Below, in pieces: positions 23,025 to 33,698 of a stretch of 64,000 bases of DNA; within the stretch, counting starts at the first letter, position 1, and each line of letters begins with the position of its first letter. Under the pieces are notes generated by a model. It made no database searches, was not told the origin of the DNA, and saw nothing but the letters and a program-made list of their open reading frames with translations. This DNA comes from Gonocerus acuteangulatus (lineage: Eukaryota > Arthropoda > Insecta > Hemiptera > Coreidae), in NCBI GenBank assembly GCA_946811695.1, contig OX328128.1:80496329-80560328 (forward strand), in the 5' to 3' direction. Position numbers and translations under genes: made by a program.

Positions 23025-24712
23025 CCTTCAGAGCAACAGGCCTACATCAGCTAGGCCAGCCTAGTGAAAATAGAGAAGGCTTAGCAACAGGCCTACATCA
23101 GCTAGGCCAGCCTAGTGGAAATGGAGAAGGCATAGAAACAGACCTACATCAGCTAGGCCAGCCTAGTGGAAATAGAGAAGGCTTAGCAACAGGCCTACAT
23201 AAGCTAGGCCAGCCTAGTGGAAATGGAGAAGGCATAGAAACAGACCTACATCAGCTAGGCCAGCCTAGTGGAAATAGAGAAGGCTTAGCAACAGGCCTAC
23301 ATCAGCTAGTACAGCCTAGTGAAAATAGAGAAGGCTTAGCAACAGGCATACATCAGCTAGTCCAGCCTTGTGGAAATAGAGAAGGCTTAGCAACAGGCCT
23401 ACATCAGCTAGTTCAGCCTAGTGGAAATTGAGAAGGCTTAGCAAAAGGCCCACATCAGCTAGGCCAGCCTAGTGAAAATAGAGAAGGCTTAGTAACAGGC
23501 CTACATCAGCTAGGCCAGCCTAGTGGAAATGGAGAAGGCATAGAAACAGACCTACATCAACTAGGCCAGCCTAGTGGAAATAGAGAAGGCTTAGCAACAG
23601 GCCTACATAAGCTAGGCCAGCCTAGTGGAAATGGAGAAGGCATAGAAACAGACCTACATCAGCTAGGCCAGCCTAGTGGAAATAGAGAAGGCTTAGCAAC
23701 AGGCCTACATCAGCTAGTACAGCCTAGTGAAAATAGAGAAGGCTTAGCAACAGGCATACATCAGCTAGTCCAGCCTTGTGGAAACAGAGAAGGCTTAGCA
23801 ACAGGCCTACATCAGCTAGTTCAGCCTAGTGGAAATAGAGAAGGCTTAGCAAAAGGCCCACATCAGCTAGTACAGCCTAGTGGAAATAGGGAAGGCTTAG
23901 CAACAGGCCTACATCAGCTAGTTCAGCCTAGTGGAAATAGAGAAGGCTTAGCAAAAGGCCCACATCAGCTAGTACAGCCTAGTGGAAATAGGGAAGGCTT
24001 AGCAACAGGCTACATCAGCTAGGCCAACCTAGTGGAAATAGAGAAGGCTTAGCAACAGGCCTACATCAGCTCGGCCAGCCTAGTGGAAATAGAGAAGGCT
24101 TAGCAACAGGCCTACATCAGCTAGTCCAGTCTAGTGGAAATAGAGGAGGCGTAGCAACAGGCCGACATCAGCTAGTCCAGCCTAGTGGAAATAGAGAAGG
24201 TTTAGCAACAGGCCTACATCAGCTAGGCCAGCCTAGTGGAATTAGAGAAGGCTTAGCAACAGGCCCACATCAGCTATTCCAGTCTTGTGGAAATAGAGGA
24301 GGCGTAGCAACAGGCCTACATCAGCTAGTCCAGCCTAGTGGAAATAGAGAAGGCTTAGCAACAGGCCTACATCAGCTAGTTCAGCCTAGTGGAAATAGTG
24401 AAGGCTTAGGAAAAGGCCCACATCAGCTAGTACAGCCTAGTGGAAATAGGGAAGGCTTAGCAACAGGCTACATCAGCTAGGCCAACCTAGTGGAAATAGA
24501 GAAGGCTTAGCAACAGGCCTACATCAGCTCGGCCAGCCTAGTGGAAATAGAGAAGGCTTAGCAACAGGCCTACATCAGCTAGTCCAGTCTAGTGGAAATA
24601 GAGGAGGCGTAGCAACAGGCCGACATCAGCTAGTCCAGCCTAGTGGAAATAGAGAAGGCTTAGCAACAGGCCTACATCAGCTAGTACAGCCTAGTGGAAA
24701 TAGAGAAGGCTT
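23025..24712 (+). repeat. 51-bp tandem repeat, about 33 copies, higher-order
   Basis: The unit is about 51 bp and contains GGCCTA-CATCAGC-TAGGCC, an inverted repeat able to form a 6-bp stem with a 7-nt loop. A GGCATAGAAACAGACC variant recurs in pairs 410 bp apart (about 23126/23536 and 23228/23638), i.e. eight units. A one-base-deleted variant (AGCAACAGGCTACATC) recurs at 24001 and 24459, nine units less one base. So larger blocks have duplicated. No reading frame crosses it. Confidence 0.93.
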
Positions 24713-25840
24713 AAAAATAGCTAGTGAACTCGATTCATTTTCATCCTAGACAAATCTCGGAGTGCCAAGTGGTAGCAGTAATAAATTGCTAAATAATTGG
24801 AAAATATTTAAATAAAGAAATGATTGATTAATTCAGTTTTATTTACTGCATACCAAGTCCTGGTATATTAGTTCCGGGCAATCTATAGGCTTTCATCCTT
24901 ATTAATTAACCTAGGTGCAACAGGGAATTCTTTCCGGTCGCCCGTAGATGAATGAGCTTAACCTATTGCAGGTCGGAGTTAATCCTGAACGTTTTCCTAG
25001 AATCTAATCCTGCGTTGATTTCTGTGGCTCACCGATCTCTCTTCGACTCCAGCCTCTGGTCGGAGCAGAAGAGAGCTAGTGTAGGACCCTTTCAACGTCT
25101 TTCTGACGATAATCCAGGATGAAGTTAAGTAGCGTTGAGCACAGAATTTATATTGTATCATACATGACGTTATCAGTTGTATTTATATGCAGAATGTAAT
25201 AACCAATAATGAAATCAAATAAATCCAGTTCGGTACTCCACAGATCTGTCTTTGTCATTCCTAGCCTTTATTTGCATGATTTTATCATCTATTTTGTTAG
25301 GACGATGGTAACCTTTGACGTTCTTCGTCCTTAAACCTTATTCATGCATACATACACCTATATTGTCCCATTGAAACAATAAAATGAATTTGCATTTTCA
25401 GATAAATCTATCAACAAATCGCACGGAACTTTTATTTTTTTTCTAAAAAATGTTATTTGGTTTTCGGAGAAGATCTTGATTCGAACCTGTTGGCCCATTC
25501 GCTACGTGGTTAAAACGCTTCTCTGAGGCTTAAGTATATTCTGGATAAACCACTACCGGCTCTCCTATTGATTTAAAGGATTATTGAAATCACAATTTAT
25601 TGAAATAAAAAAGATTTAGTAATCTCTAATTTAAAATACAAAAAATAGGATTATCCTACTAATATTTGTACTGGATAGAAATAGAGCGTGATAATTCGTG
25701 AGAAGGACCTTCTTCCTGGAGGATCAAATACTGGAATATCCTGAAGGAAGATAGCGTAGTTTGTCAGGAATATGGCCGAGGATAAAAGTCCCATTTGCCG
25801 ACAATAGCTGCAGAAATTGAAAACAATACCAGCTATAATA
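24713..25840. other. Spacer
   Basis: No gene is seen. Confidence 0.35.
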
Positions 25841-26284
25841 TTGTGGGAAATACTATATGATATTCACGACAGGAGCAGTGTATCGGGTCCTTACTAACAT
25901 ATCAGCACAGCTATTGTGGGAAATACTATATGATATTCACGACAGGAGCAGAGTATCGGGTCCTTACTAACATATCTGCAACAGCTATTGTGTGAAATAC
26001 TATATGATATTCACGACAGGAGCAGGGTATCGGGTCCTTACTAACATATCAGCACAGCTATTGTGGGAAATACTATATGATATTCACGACAGGAGCAGGG
26101 TATCGGTTCCTTACTAACATATCAGCAACAGCTATTGTGGGAAATACTATATGATATTCACGACAGGAGCAGTGTATCGGGTCCTTACTAACAATATCAG
26201 CAACAGCTATTGTGGGAAATACTATATGATATTCACGACAGGAGCAGGGTATCGGGTCCTTACTAACAATATCAGCAACAGCTT
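25841..26284 (+). repeat. 73-75-bp tandem repeat, six copies
   Basis: Units start at 25841, 25914, 25988, 26061, 26135 and 26210 and contain AAATACTATATGATATTCAC. A seventh unit lies alone at 36587-36675, on the far side of the LINE-3/gypsy stack, so the array was split by that insertion. Confidence 0.93.
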
Positions 26285-26289
26285 TCCCA

Positions 26290-27552
26290 ATATCAGGACC
26301 CGTTCTTTCCCTTCTTGACTCAGTCCTCTTTTCTGGACTACGCCTTGCTACAGGAGCCTTCCGTTCAACGCCAACTTTGAGTCTCTGTGCTGAGTCAGGG
26401 ATCCCACCCCTGAGCTATCGAAGGCAGAAACTGGCAGTTAAATGCATCGCCAAAATTTACAACTCCCCTGGTCACCCGTGTTACCCATTTATCTTTAACC
26501 CCAAATATATTGACAAATACAGCCGCTCTCCTTCTGCAAGTACTCCTCTAGCACTTCGAATGGATCGTGAAATAAACTTCATCTCCTCTGCAAGACTGCC
26601 TCGAAAAGAAGCCTCGCCTAATTCCTCCCCTTGGACCTTCACACCGCCCGATCGTCACATTTTAAATAAAAACCAAAATTCTATGACGGACATCGAGCTA
26701 CGTTCTTATCTGGGCGAATTCTTGAGCAGCATCGCGGCGAAGAGGGTATACTTCACCGATGGTTCCAAGACAGAATCTTCAACAGCATGTGCAGTGATTG
26801 ATTCTGACCTTGTTCACAAGTTCAAACTCAGTCCCCAAAGCACCAGCTTCACTGCTGAACTATTTGCTATTACCGCAGCCCTGCATCTAGCTATAGAATC
26901 CCCAGAGAAGAACATACTTGTCTGTACCGACTCGAGAAGTGCCCTAGAAAGTGTTGAAGACATTTTCACGACAAAGTCCCTTATCTCAAAAATTCTACAG
27001 TACACCAGAACTCTCAGAGATATTGGAAAAGTTGTCCATCTAATCTGGATTCCCGGACATCGTGGGATTCCTGGCAATGAGAAAGCCGATCAAGCCGCTC
27101 GGGCTGCACACAGTTTGAGCGAGATTACAAGGGTTCCGTTATCTGGCAGTGAACTCGTAGCGCCAGCCATAAGCATAATCGAAGAAGGATGGAGAAACAC
27201 GTGGGCCGAATGCGGGGAGCAAAAACTTAAATACGTCAAGCACGATTCGAGACCCTGGTCCTCCTCAAACAGAACATCAAGAAGAGAGGAGGTTGTTATA
27301 GCTCGGCTCAGACTTGGCCACTCCAGACTGACTCACGGCTACTTGATGTCTAGAGGAATCCCACCAGCCTGTGGGAGATGCAATCAGCCGATCACTGTAA
27401 AACACATATTCGAAGACTGCTCTCGCTACACGATACTGCTTCAACAGCTGGGAATACCAAGAAACTTGGCGGAAGATCTGCGGGATGATTGTGAAGCAGT
27501 TGATGTCGTTGTGGAATTTTTAAAAAAGGCGCAGCTATATCTTTTACTATAA
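26290..27552 (+). CDS. LINE-3: RT tail-RNase H ORF2, 5' truncated but open
   Basis: The frame is open from 26290 and ends TAA at 27550-27552, about 420 codons. It starts after the RT core (SVLFSGLRLATGAFRSTP) and so lacks the YxDD box. RNase H follows with FTDGSK (about 26757), AEL, TDS and NEKAD, giving the full D-E-D-D set plus the IPGHRGIPGNEKAD block. Then come RLRLGHSRLTHGYLM and a Cys/His finger (CGRC ... HIFEDC). It is a different family from LINE-1 and LINE-2: codon use is GC-richer and sequence divergence is high. It cannot retrotranspose alone because most of RT and all of the endonuclease are missing. Its 3' end (27448-27850) recurs at 34873-35347. The visible ATG at 26377 lies inside the domain and is not a real start. 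Confidence 0.9.
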   Translation: MSGPVLSLLDSVLFSGLRLATGAFRSTPTLSLCAESGIPPLSYRRQKLAVKCIAKIYNSPGHPCYPFIFNPKYIDKYSRSPSASTPLALRMDREINFISSARLPRKEASPNSSPWTFTPPDRHILNKNQNSMTDIELRSYLGEFLSSIAAKRVYFTDGSKTESSTACAVIDSDLVHKFKLSPQSTSFTAELFAITAALHLAIESPEKNILVCTDSRSALESVEDIFTTKSLISKILQYTRTLRDIGKVVHLIWIPGHRGIPGNEKADQAARAAHSLSEITRVPLSGSELVAPAISIIEEGWRNTWAECGEQKLKYVKHDSRPWSSSNRTSRREEVVIARLRLGHSRLTHGYLMSRGIPPACGRCNQPITVKHIFEDCSRYTILLQQLGIPRNLAEDLRDDCEAVDVVVEFLKKAQLYLLL

Positions 27553-27850
27553 AATATATAATATTAATTAAGTGATAAATATTTGTAGGTATGTGTGTAT
27601 ATGTATGTGTTTACGACACATACATATATGTTTTTAAATTTTTTTTTTTTTTTTTCTTTTTTTATATAAACAATAATAAATAATAGTAATCGTAAGTATT
27701 AGAATAATAGTAATAGTAAGCATTAGTATAATATAAGAAAGTTGTTAGTTTTAGTACGTAGTAAAGTCGATGGTCCTAGAGAAATACAGTAATCACTAGT
27801 ATATATCAAAACAAATAAATGAGGAAAAAAAAAATAAATAAATAAAAATA
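27553..27850 (+). other. LINE-3 3' UTR, proximal part
   Basis: An 11-bp perfect hairpin (TATGTATGTGT / ACACATACATA, 5-nt loop) lies at 27600-27626, followed by a T-run and AATAATAGTAAT repeats. The UTR is interrupted at 27851 by the gypsy-class LTR and resumes at 35876. Confidence 0.75.
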
Positions 27851-28376
27851 TGTAAGGCCCCGTTTTCCCTTTGGCCTTGTTAAGTGAATAAGGATGAGAG
27901 AAAAGGTTGGCTGTCCATCTCTAGAGATGTGAGAACCACGAATCCGCAAACGTTGCGTCTGGGATGTTGGCACTGCACGTGGCTGATTCGTAAGATTCCT
28001 GGAAGATCTAAGACCTGACAAGAGTTTCTAGTTCAATCACCTGCAAAAGCAGGAGTGGGGTACAAAGGGTTTAAAAAGAGCTGGCTTACCTCCGACCGGG
28101 CAGAGTTTGCATCCGTTCCTGAGACTTCGGCCCAGATGCTGTTCAGAGGTAGGCCAGTTCCAAATTCTCTATAATCTCCCCAAATGATCATATTTGATAA
28201 CTCTACCTATCTGTCTCTCTCACTCAACCTTTTCTCTCATCGTAGCAATGGTTTATGATATTTATGTTTGTATCCTCTGTGTAAATTATAGTTTTAAAAA
28301 GGAATTTCCGCTTCTCTAAAATATTTCCCCATTGTCTATACCTTTAAATCCCGTCCTTGCTAATCAGTCCCTTACA
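27851..28376 (+). repeat. 5' LTR of gypsy-class element
   Basis: It begins TGTAAGG and ends CCTTACA, a 7-bp inverted terminus. It is preceded by AATA (27847-27850), which is repeated after the 3' LTR. Length 526 bp. Compared with 35348-35871 I count two substitutions and a 2-bp indel, so the element is young. No TATA box was confidently placed. Confidence 0.92.
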
Positions 28377-28378
28377 AA

Positions 28379-28388
28379 TGGTGTCAGG
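28379..28388 (+). promoter_or_regulatory. Candidate primer binding site, tRNA-Leu-like
   Basis: TGGTGTCAGG starts two bases after the LTR. It starts with TGG, as expected for pairing with the CCA end, and would pair with a tRNA 3' end ...CCTGACACCA, which resembles tRNA-Leu. The tRNA identity is an inference from memory of tRNA-Leu ends. Confidence 0.6.
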
Positions 28389-28667
28389 TTTCCGGGTAGT
28401 ATTTAAATGTCCAGCTGCAAGCCGGCATTAGATAAGAACCCTGCTCTCGAGATAGGCCGGCGGCTGTACTGCTGACGCTGATAGGACAATTCCTCGAATG
28501 ATATCTCGGCGCTGGGTAGTTGTTCATTCAATGTCCTCACGTTTCCTGGTTTAAGGACCGCCAAATACGGATATTTGGTGGTTAGCCCTGTTAGAGAGTA
28601 AAGCAATCCCTATTCGTAAGCATAACGTGTTGGGGTTCATTGGAAACGTTGAAAATAGAGCTATACG

Positions 28668-31600
28668 ATGGTGGTAACGGAACAGCAGTTTGCCGATCTG
28701 AAAACGGCATTGGATCAGGCGTTGGCTGCAAATGAGCAATTCAGGGAAGAATTCGAGAGGACAAGGCATGAGGGTAAGCAAGGAAAGAGGGATCTTTCTC
28801 TTCAGGGAATGGTCGGTCCATGGTCCGGTGACGATTCTGGGGTTCCAATCCAAGACTATCTCAATGGTTTGGAATTAGTGGCAACTAGCGGAAACTGGGA
28901 AGATCGTGATAAATCCCTTGTGTTAAGGATGAGACTGAAAGGGATGGCTGCGAAATTTTTGGCCAGCAGATCGGATCTCAAGGGGCCAAATGTAAAATAT
29001 TCCACGATTCGAGATGCTCTTTTAAACCGCTTTAAAGCGACTATGCAACCTGAGCAGTTTCTCCTTCAGCTTAGTTCAATGAAACAAGAGCGTGGGGAGG
29101 ATGTCAGAACTTTCGGAGATCGTTGTCGGGAGATGGGTGAACGATCACTCTCAGGTGAGGGATCGGAGGAAGAAGTTATAGGGGCTCGCAAACAACTGGA
29201 TAAAGTCGTCCTTACATCATATTTAAATGGGCTCGGAGGAGAGATTGGGAGGCTGACGAGACTCGCGTTCCCAAAGGAATTACAAACCGCGATTGAGAAG
29301 GCTAGAGCCATTGAAACGGAGTTAGGGCGACACGAAAAGGGAATATTTACTGTAGAGAAGAATCCCCAGGATAACGAAATTCCCAGTCCCGAGGAAGTTG
29401 GACAAAGCGAAGTAAGGGTCATTGAGAGGGGTAATCCAAGTGGCTGTTATCGCTGCGGGGATACGAATCATTGGGCCAGGGGATGTCGACAAACAGAGAG
29501 GGTTAGTGATATTTCTCCCAAAAATAGTACGAATTGTTATAGGTGTGGTCGTCGTGGGCATATCGCTCGCCAATGTCGTTCTAAACCCCTCGTGAAAGGA
29601 ACTTTGCCAAAGAAGGCCCCAAACGCGAACGACTTGGGGAGGGCCCCGGCCCTAAGTCGGCGACCAGGGGGATCGCGCTACGAATTACTAGGCATAGGTG
29701 GGGGAGGTGAGAAAGGGTTAAAGGTGAGCACCTGGATAAATGGGCGGATTCATAGGATGATAGTAGACACTGGTGCTGAAGTTACTCTAATCAGGTCTCC
29801 TGCCTCAGGGTCCAAATTAAGACCCGCGACTAGTAAGATTAGGGGGGTAACTGGTGCGGTAATCCCGGTACGCGGTATTCAAACGGTGAATATCGAAGTT
29901 AAGGGCCATCGACTGTCCCACGACGTCATAGTGGCTGACGTCTGCTTAGAAGGAGATGGACTATTAGGCTTTGACTTACTAGGGAAATTAGACGTTCATA
30001 TAGACCTACGTTCGGGATTGTTAGTCACGGGAGCATCGCCTAAAATTGAATCTCTACCTTCCGTTGGTTCGATAACAAAGAGGGATGAGTTAAAAATGTC
30101 TGCGAACCGAGAGTGGGTACGTTTCATGAGTAGGACGGCGAGAGAACTAGAAGCCAAGTTTTCAGGTCATATTTTATCCCTTCCAACTAGCGTGAATATA
30201 GGAGCTAAGCCGATAGTCAAGGAGGAATCAAGACACACGGGGAAGAAGGATAACAAAACCAGCTCAGCGCGTCTTTCGCGAGAGGAAACGCTTCCGGCCT
30301 TCAGTGAATCTCTATTAGAGATTTCCGTACCAGGGAAACTAGACCAGAAAGCTGTCATAATTGAGCCGTCAAGAGCACTTCCCAATGGGGTTGTAGGAGG
30401 GAGATGCATTAACACTCCTCGGGACGGCCGTTCGTGGATGCAGTTCGTCAATTTGACCGCTTCGGCTGTGACATTGCCACGGCTTCTAGTGGTAGGTCTG
30501 GTAGAGAGAGATTGGGCGGAAGACGGTGGATCTTGTTCGGAGAGGGAACGCGAGGATGGCTCTAAAACTCCTGTTGGTTTCGCCTCGATCGTTGGCGAGA
30601 AATTGGGCCATTTAAGTGGTGGGGAAAGGAGGGATATGGAGTCCTTGTTGTCCAGATATTCAGACATTTTTTGTGAACCGGGTCCCGAAGGTTGCTCCCT
30701 GCCTGTTCAGCACCATATTGAAACTGGAGATGCCAGACCTGTGGTGAAACGCCCGTATCGTGTGCCTTTCAGTGAACGGGAGGAAATGGAACGGCAGGTT
30801 CAGACGTTGCTTGAACGAGGCGTCATTACGCCGTCTAAAAGTCCTTGGCAAGCACCTGTAATTCTAGTCAAGAAAACATCCCCAACAGGTGACTTAAAGT
30901 ATCGATTCTGCACAGATTTCCGTGGCCTCAATGCAGTTACTAAGGTCGATACTTACCCGCTTCCGTTGATACAGGAAACCTTAGAACAATTGGGGAGTAG
31001 CCAAATCTTTTCCACAATTGATCTTTCGAGTGGGTACCACCAAATACCGATAGCACCCCAGGATCAGGCAAAAACGGCCTTCACGACTGTAAACAGACAC
31101 TATGAGTACAAAAAAATGGCTTTCGGCCTTGCGGGGGCACCTGCCACGTTCCAACGGGTCATGGACCAACTTCTTGGCCGACTGAAGGGCACCGGATGTT
31201 TCGTTTACCTCGATGATGTGGTGGTTTATAGCTCATCACTGAGGGAACACATGCTCCGGTTAGAGGAGTTGTTCGACATATTCAGAGGCGCTAATCTAAA
31301 AGTGAACTTGAACAAGTGCGCTTTTGCGGCATCGGAAGTGACCTATCTGGGACACATAGTTACATCCGAGGGAGTGAAACCAGATCCTAGAAAATTAGAG
31401 GCGATCAAGTCTTTTCCAGCCCCCAGAAATGTGAAGGAGTTGCGAAGTTTTCTAGGGTTGGCAAGCTATTACCGTAAATTCATAAAAGGCTTTGCGGATC
31501 TTTCAAGACCGCTGACAGAATTAACTGGCTCACGAGTACGATTCCAGTGGGGCGACAAGCAACGGAAGGCTTTTGAATCGCTAAGAGAAATCCTAAGTTC

Positions 31601-33644
31601 GGACTCAGTCTTGTGCTATCCGAATTTCAGCGAGCCATTTATATTGTCCACCGACGCATCAGGAGTAGCTCTGGGTGCCATTCTGTCCCAGTACAGAGAT
31701 GGCGGCGAGAGACCTGTTTGCTACGCTAGTAGGCAGTTGAAGGGTCCAGAACTCAACTACTCGGCAACAGAACGAGAACTGCTAGCGGTGGTTTGGGCAA
31801 CAAAGCTGTTCCGTTGTTATTTACTAGGGCGAAGGTTTAAACTTGTCACTGACCACTCTGCCTTGAGGTGGATGCTAAGCCTTCGAGACCCGTCTTCACG
31901 GCTGACCAGGTGGGCCCTTCGGTTAGAGGAGTTCGACTATGAAGTCGAACATCGCCCGGGGAAGAAACATTCTAACGCTGATGCTTTAAGCCGTACAATA
32001 GCTGTAGTCACGGGAAATAGGCAGAAAATAACCCGAGGTAAATTGAAGGATGCTCAAAAGGAGGATATGTGGTGTCAAAGAGCCATCAAGAGAGGCACTG
32101 TTCATGTACAAACAGATGCCGATGGCCTGCTATATTGGGCCGATGGGGCAACGGATGAGTCGGAATGGAGGCTTATGGTGCCTGAGGGTCTACGAAAAAC
32201 AATCGTTGAAGAAAATCACTCGAAACCATGGGCTGGGCACCCAGGGGCTGATCGTACTCTCGCGGTAATCAAAAGCTCATATTATTGGCCGGGCATGGCG
32301 GCGGATGTTAAGTCCTTTGTGGAACGGTGTCACGCGTGCGCTAGCAGAAAAAGTCCTGTATCTCAAATGGTCCCCCTGGAAGCTCCCTATATGGCCACAG
32401 GGCCTTTCGAGCAGGTATCGCTAGACATATTTGGGCCTTTGCCGACTTCCAAAAGGGGCCATCCTTACGTTTTGACCGTAATTGACAATTTTACACGGTA
32501 TGCGGAGGGAATACCACTGAAGGGGCAAACAGCTGAAGAAACGGCCGTAGCACTCGTCAAGAATATTATCACTCGACATGGGGTCCCTAGGAGGTTGTTA
32601 ACAGACCAGGGAAGAAATTTCGTTTCTCGACTGTTTACTCAAGTTTGTAGAGCTCTGGGGATTAGGAAATTACAAACTACCGCCTACCATCCGGAATGTA
32701 ACGGAATGGTAGAGAGGTTACATCGAACTCTTACCGATTCGATATCCCAATATGTGCGAAGAGACGGTCGTGACTGGGATAAGTGGGTCCCATATGCTCT
32801 CATGACATATCGAGCAATACCTCATTCGTCGACAGGATACTCCCCAAACTACCTCATGCTTGGGCGAGAATTGGTAACTCCGTTTGATTGCTGGGTAGGT
32901 CCAACCAATGACGGATCGGAATCAGCGGACCATGTCGAAAAGTTAGGGCATCGGCTGAAAGAAGCCTATAAGGACGCTTTGAGTCGTGCCGAAAAGGCCT
33001 GGGCAATGAGGACCCATTATTGTAATGCCCGGCGTAAGGAGCGACGCCTAGAGGTGGGGGATTGGGTCTATCTCCATTGTCCAGCCGTAAAGCCTGGGAA
33101 TTGTCCAAAATTCCACTGTCCCTGGACAGGCCCACACAAAGTAGAAAGGGTTCTTTCGCGAGTGAACTATGAGATCCGACTGGCCACTGGATCTCTGAAT
33201 GTAGTTCATATAAATAGGCTAAAACGGGCCCCGGGGGGAGGAGGGGATTCGCACCCTAAGGTTATGACGAAGGCAGGTGGGGCAACCCGGGAAGTGGAAG
33301 GGTCGGAAGATGAGGTCATGGAGCCGGAATGGGAAATTAACCCAGGGTGTTGTTATGGCTCAGAAGACGACTCTTGTGAGGACCAAGATGAAATTGAAAC
33401 GCAGAGTGAGATTCACAGACACTGTCCGGTTGCTGCGGGAAGATCGCCAGAATGTAATGACCCTGCCTGCCCTCTGGGCGTTAGATCCTCTCCTGAGGAA
33501 GAAAACAGGGAAATAACCCAGGATAGTCAAGGGGAGGGAAACGAAGGACGGATTGAGACAGGTGGGACTTCCGGGGAAAGTTCCAGTGGTTCAGATAGCG
33601 AGGGGAACCTGATGCTACTTGGACACCAAAGGGGAAAACTTTAA
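28668..33644 (+). CDS. Gypsy-class Gag-Pol polyprotein, intact single frame
   Basis: A 1658-residue fused Gag-Pol with no stops. The Gag region (about 1-250) is followed by two CCHC zinc knuckles (near residues 260 and 290: CYRCGDTNHWARGC and CYRCGRRGHIARQC). The protease has VDTGAE at about 365. RT spans about 700-880 with FCTDFRGLN, a VYLDD box near 847 and FGLAGAPATFQ. RNase H carries STDASG near 994 and TDHSALRWML. Integrase has the HHCC finger (from about 1184), then the catalytic D (LDIFGP, about 1252), D (TDQGRNF, about 1312) and E (MVERLH, about 1346), and a GPY/F-like end (about 1485). The acidic tail after about 1510 is unassigned. Start ATG 28668 is 280 bp after the primer site and is the first long frame. 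Gag and Pol are not separated by a frameshift, unlike classical errantiviruses. All catalytic residues I can check are present. Confidence 0.95.
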   Translation: MVVTEQQFADLKTALDQALAANEQFREEFERTRHEGKQGKRDLSLQGMVGPWSGDDSGVPIQDYLNGLELVATSGNWEDRDKSLVLRMRLKGMAAKFLASRSDLKGPNVKYSTIRDALLNRFKATMQPEQFLLQLSSMKQERGEDVRTFGDRCREMGERSLSGEGSEEEVIGARKQLDKVVLTSYLNGLGGEIGRLTRLAFPKELQTAIEKARAIETELGRHEKGIFTVEKNPQDNEIPSPEEVGQSEVRVIERGNPSGCYRCGDTNHWARGCRQTERVSDISPKNSTNCYRCGRRGHIARQCRSKPLVKGTLPKKAPNANDLGRAPALSRRPGGSRYELLGIGGGGEKGLKVSTWINGRIHRMIVDTGAEVTLIRSPASGSKLRPATSKIRGVTGAVIPVRGIQTVNIEVKGHRLSHDVIVADVCLEGDGLLGFDLLGKLDVHIDLRSGLLVTGASPKIESLPSVGSITKRDELKMSANREWVRFMSRTARELEAKFSGHILSLPTSVNIGAKPIVKEESRHTGKKDNKTSSARLSREETLPAFSESLLEISVPGKLDQKAVIIEPSRALPNGVVGGRCINTPRDGRSWMQFVNLTASAVTLPRLLVVGLVERDWAEDGGSCSEREREDGSKTPVGFASIVGEKLGHLSGGERRDMESLLSRYSDIFCEPGPEGCSLPVQHHIETGDARPVVKRPYRVPFSEREEMERQVQTLLERGVITPSKSPWQAPVILVKKTSPTGDLKYRFCTDFRGLNAVTKVDTYPLPLIQETLEQLGSSQIFSTIDLSSGYHQIPIAPQDQAKTAFTTVNRHYEYKKMAFGLAGAPATFQRVMDQLLGRLKGTGCFVYLDDVVVYSSSLREHMLRLEELFDIFRGANLKVNLNKCAFAASEVTYLGHIVTSEGVKPDPRKLEAIKSFPAPRNVKELRSFLGLASYYRKFIKGFADLSRPLTELTGSRVRFQWGDKQRKAFESLREILSSDSVLCYPNFSEPFILSTDASGVALGAILSQYRDGGERPVCYASRQLKGPELNYSATERELLAVVWATKLFRCYLLGRRFKLVTDHSALRWMLSLRDPSSRLTRWALRLEEFDYEVEHRPGKKHSNADALSRTIAVVTGNRQKITRGKLKDAQKEDMWCQRAIKRGTVHVQTDADGLLYWADGATDESEWRLMVPEGLRKTIVEENHSKPWAGHPGADRTLAVIKSSYYWPGMAADVKSFVERCHACASRKSPVSQMVPLEAPYMATGPFEQVSLDIFGPLPTSKRGHPYVLTVIDNFTRYAEGIPLKGQTAEETAVALVKNIITRHGVPRRLLTDQGRNFVSRLFTQVCRALGIRKLQTTAYHPECNGMVERLHRTLTDSISQYVRRDGRDWDKWVPYALMTYRAIPHSSTGYSPNYLMLGRELVTPFDCWVGPTNDGSESADHVEKLGHRLKEAYKDALSRAEKAWAMRTHYCNARRKERRLEVGDWVYLHCPAVKPGNCPKFHCPWTGPHKVERVLSRVNYEIRLATGSLNVVHINRLKRAPGGGGDSHPKVMTKAGGATREVEGSEDEVMEPEWEINPGCCYGSEDDSCEDQDEIETQSEIHRHCPVAAGRSPECNDPACPLGVRSSPEEENREITQDSQGEGNEGRIETGGTSGESSSGSDSEGNLMLLGHQRGKL

Positions 33645-33657
33645 CTTTTTCTCGTAG
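33645..33657 (+). promoter_or_regulatory. Candidate env splice acceptor
   Basis: TTTTTCTCGTAG immediately after the pol stop and 42 bp before the env ATG resembles a pyrimidine tract plus AG. In env-bearing gypsy elements env is made from a spliced RNA; use of this site is inferred. Confidence 0.4.
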
Positions 33658-33698
33658 GTCCCCATACCCGCTTAGGAGGAGAGCTAAGTTGCCTGAAA

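Noticed and set aside
29066..33135. Minus-strand ORFs of 60-166 codons
   Set aside because: Antisense shadows of the gag-pol frame.
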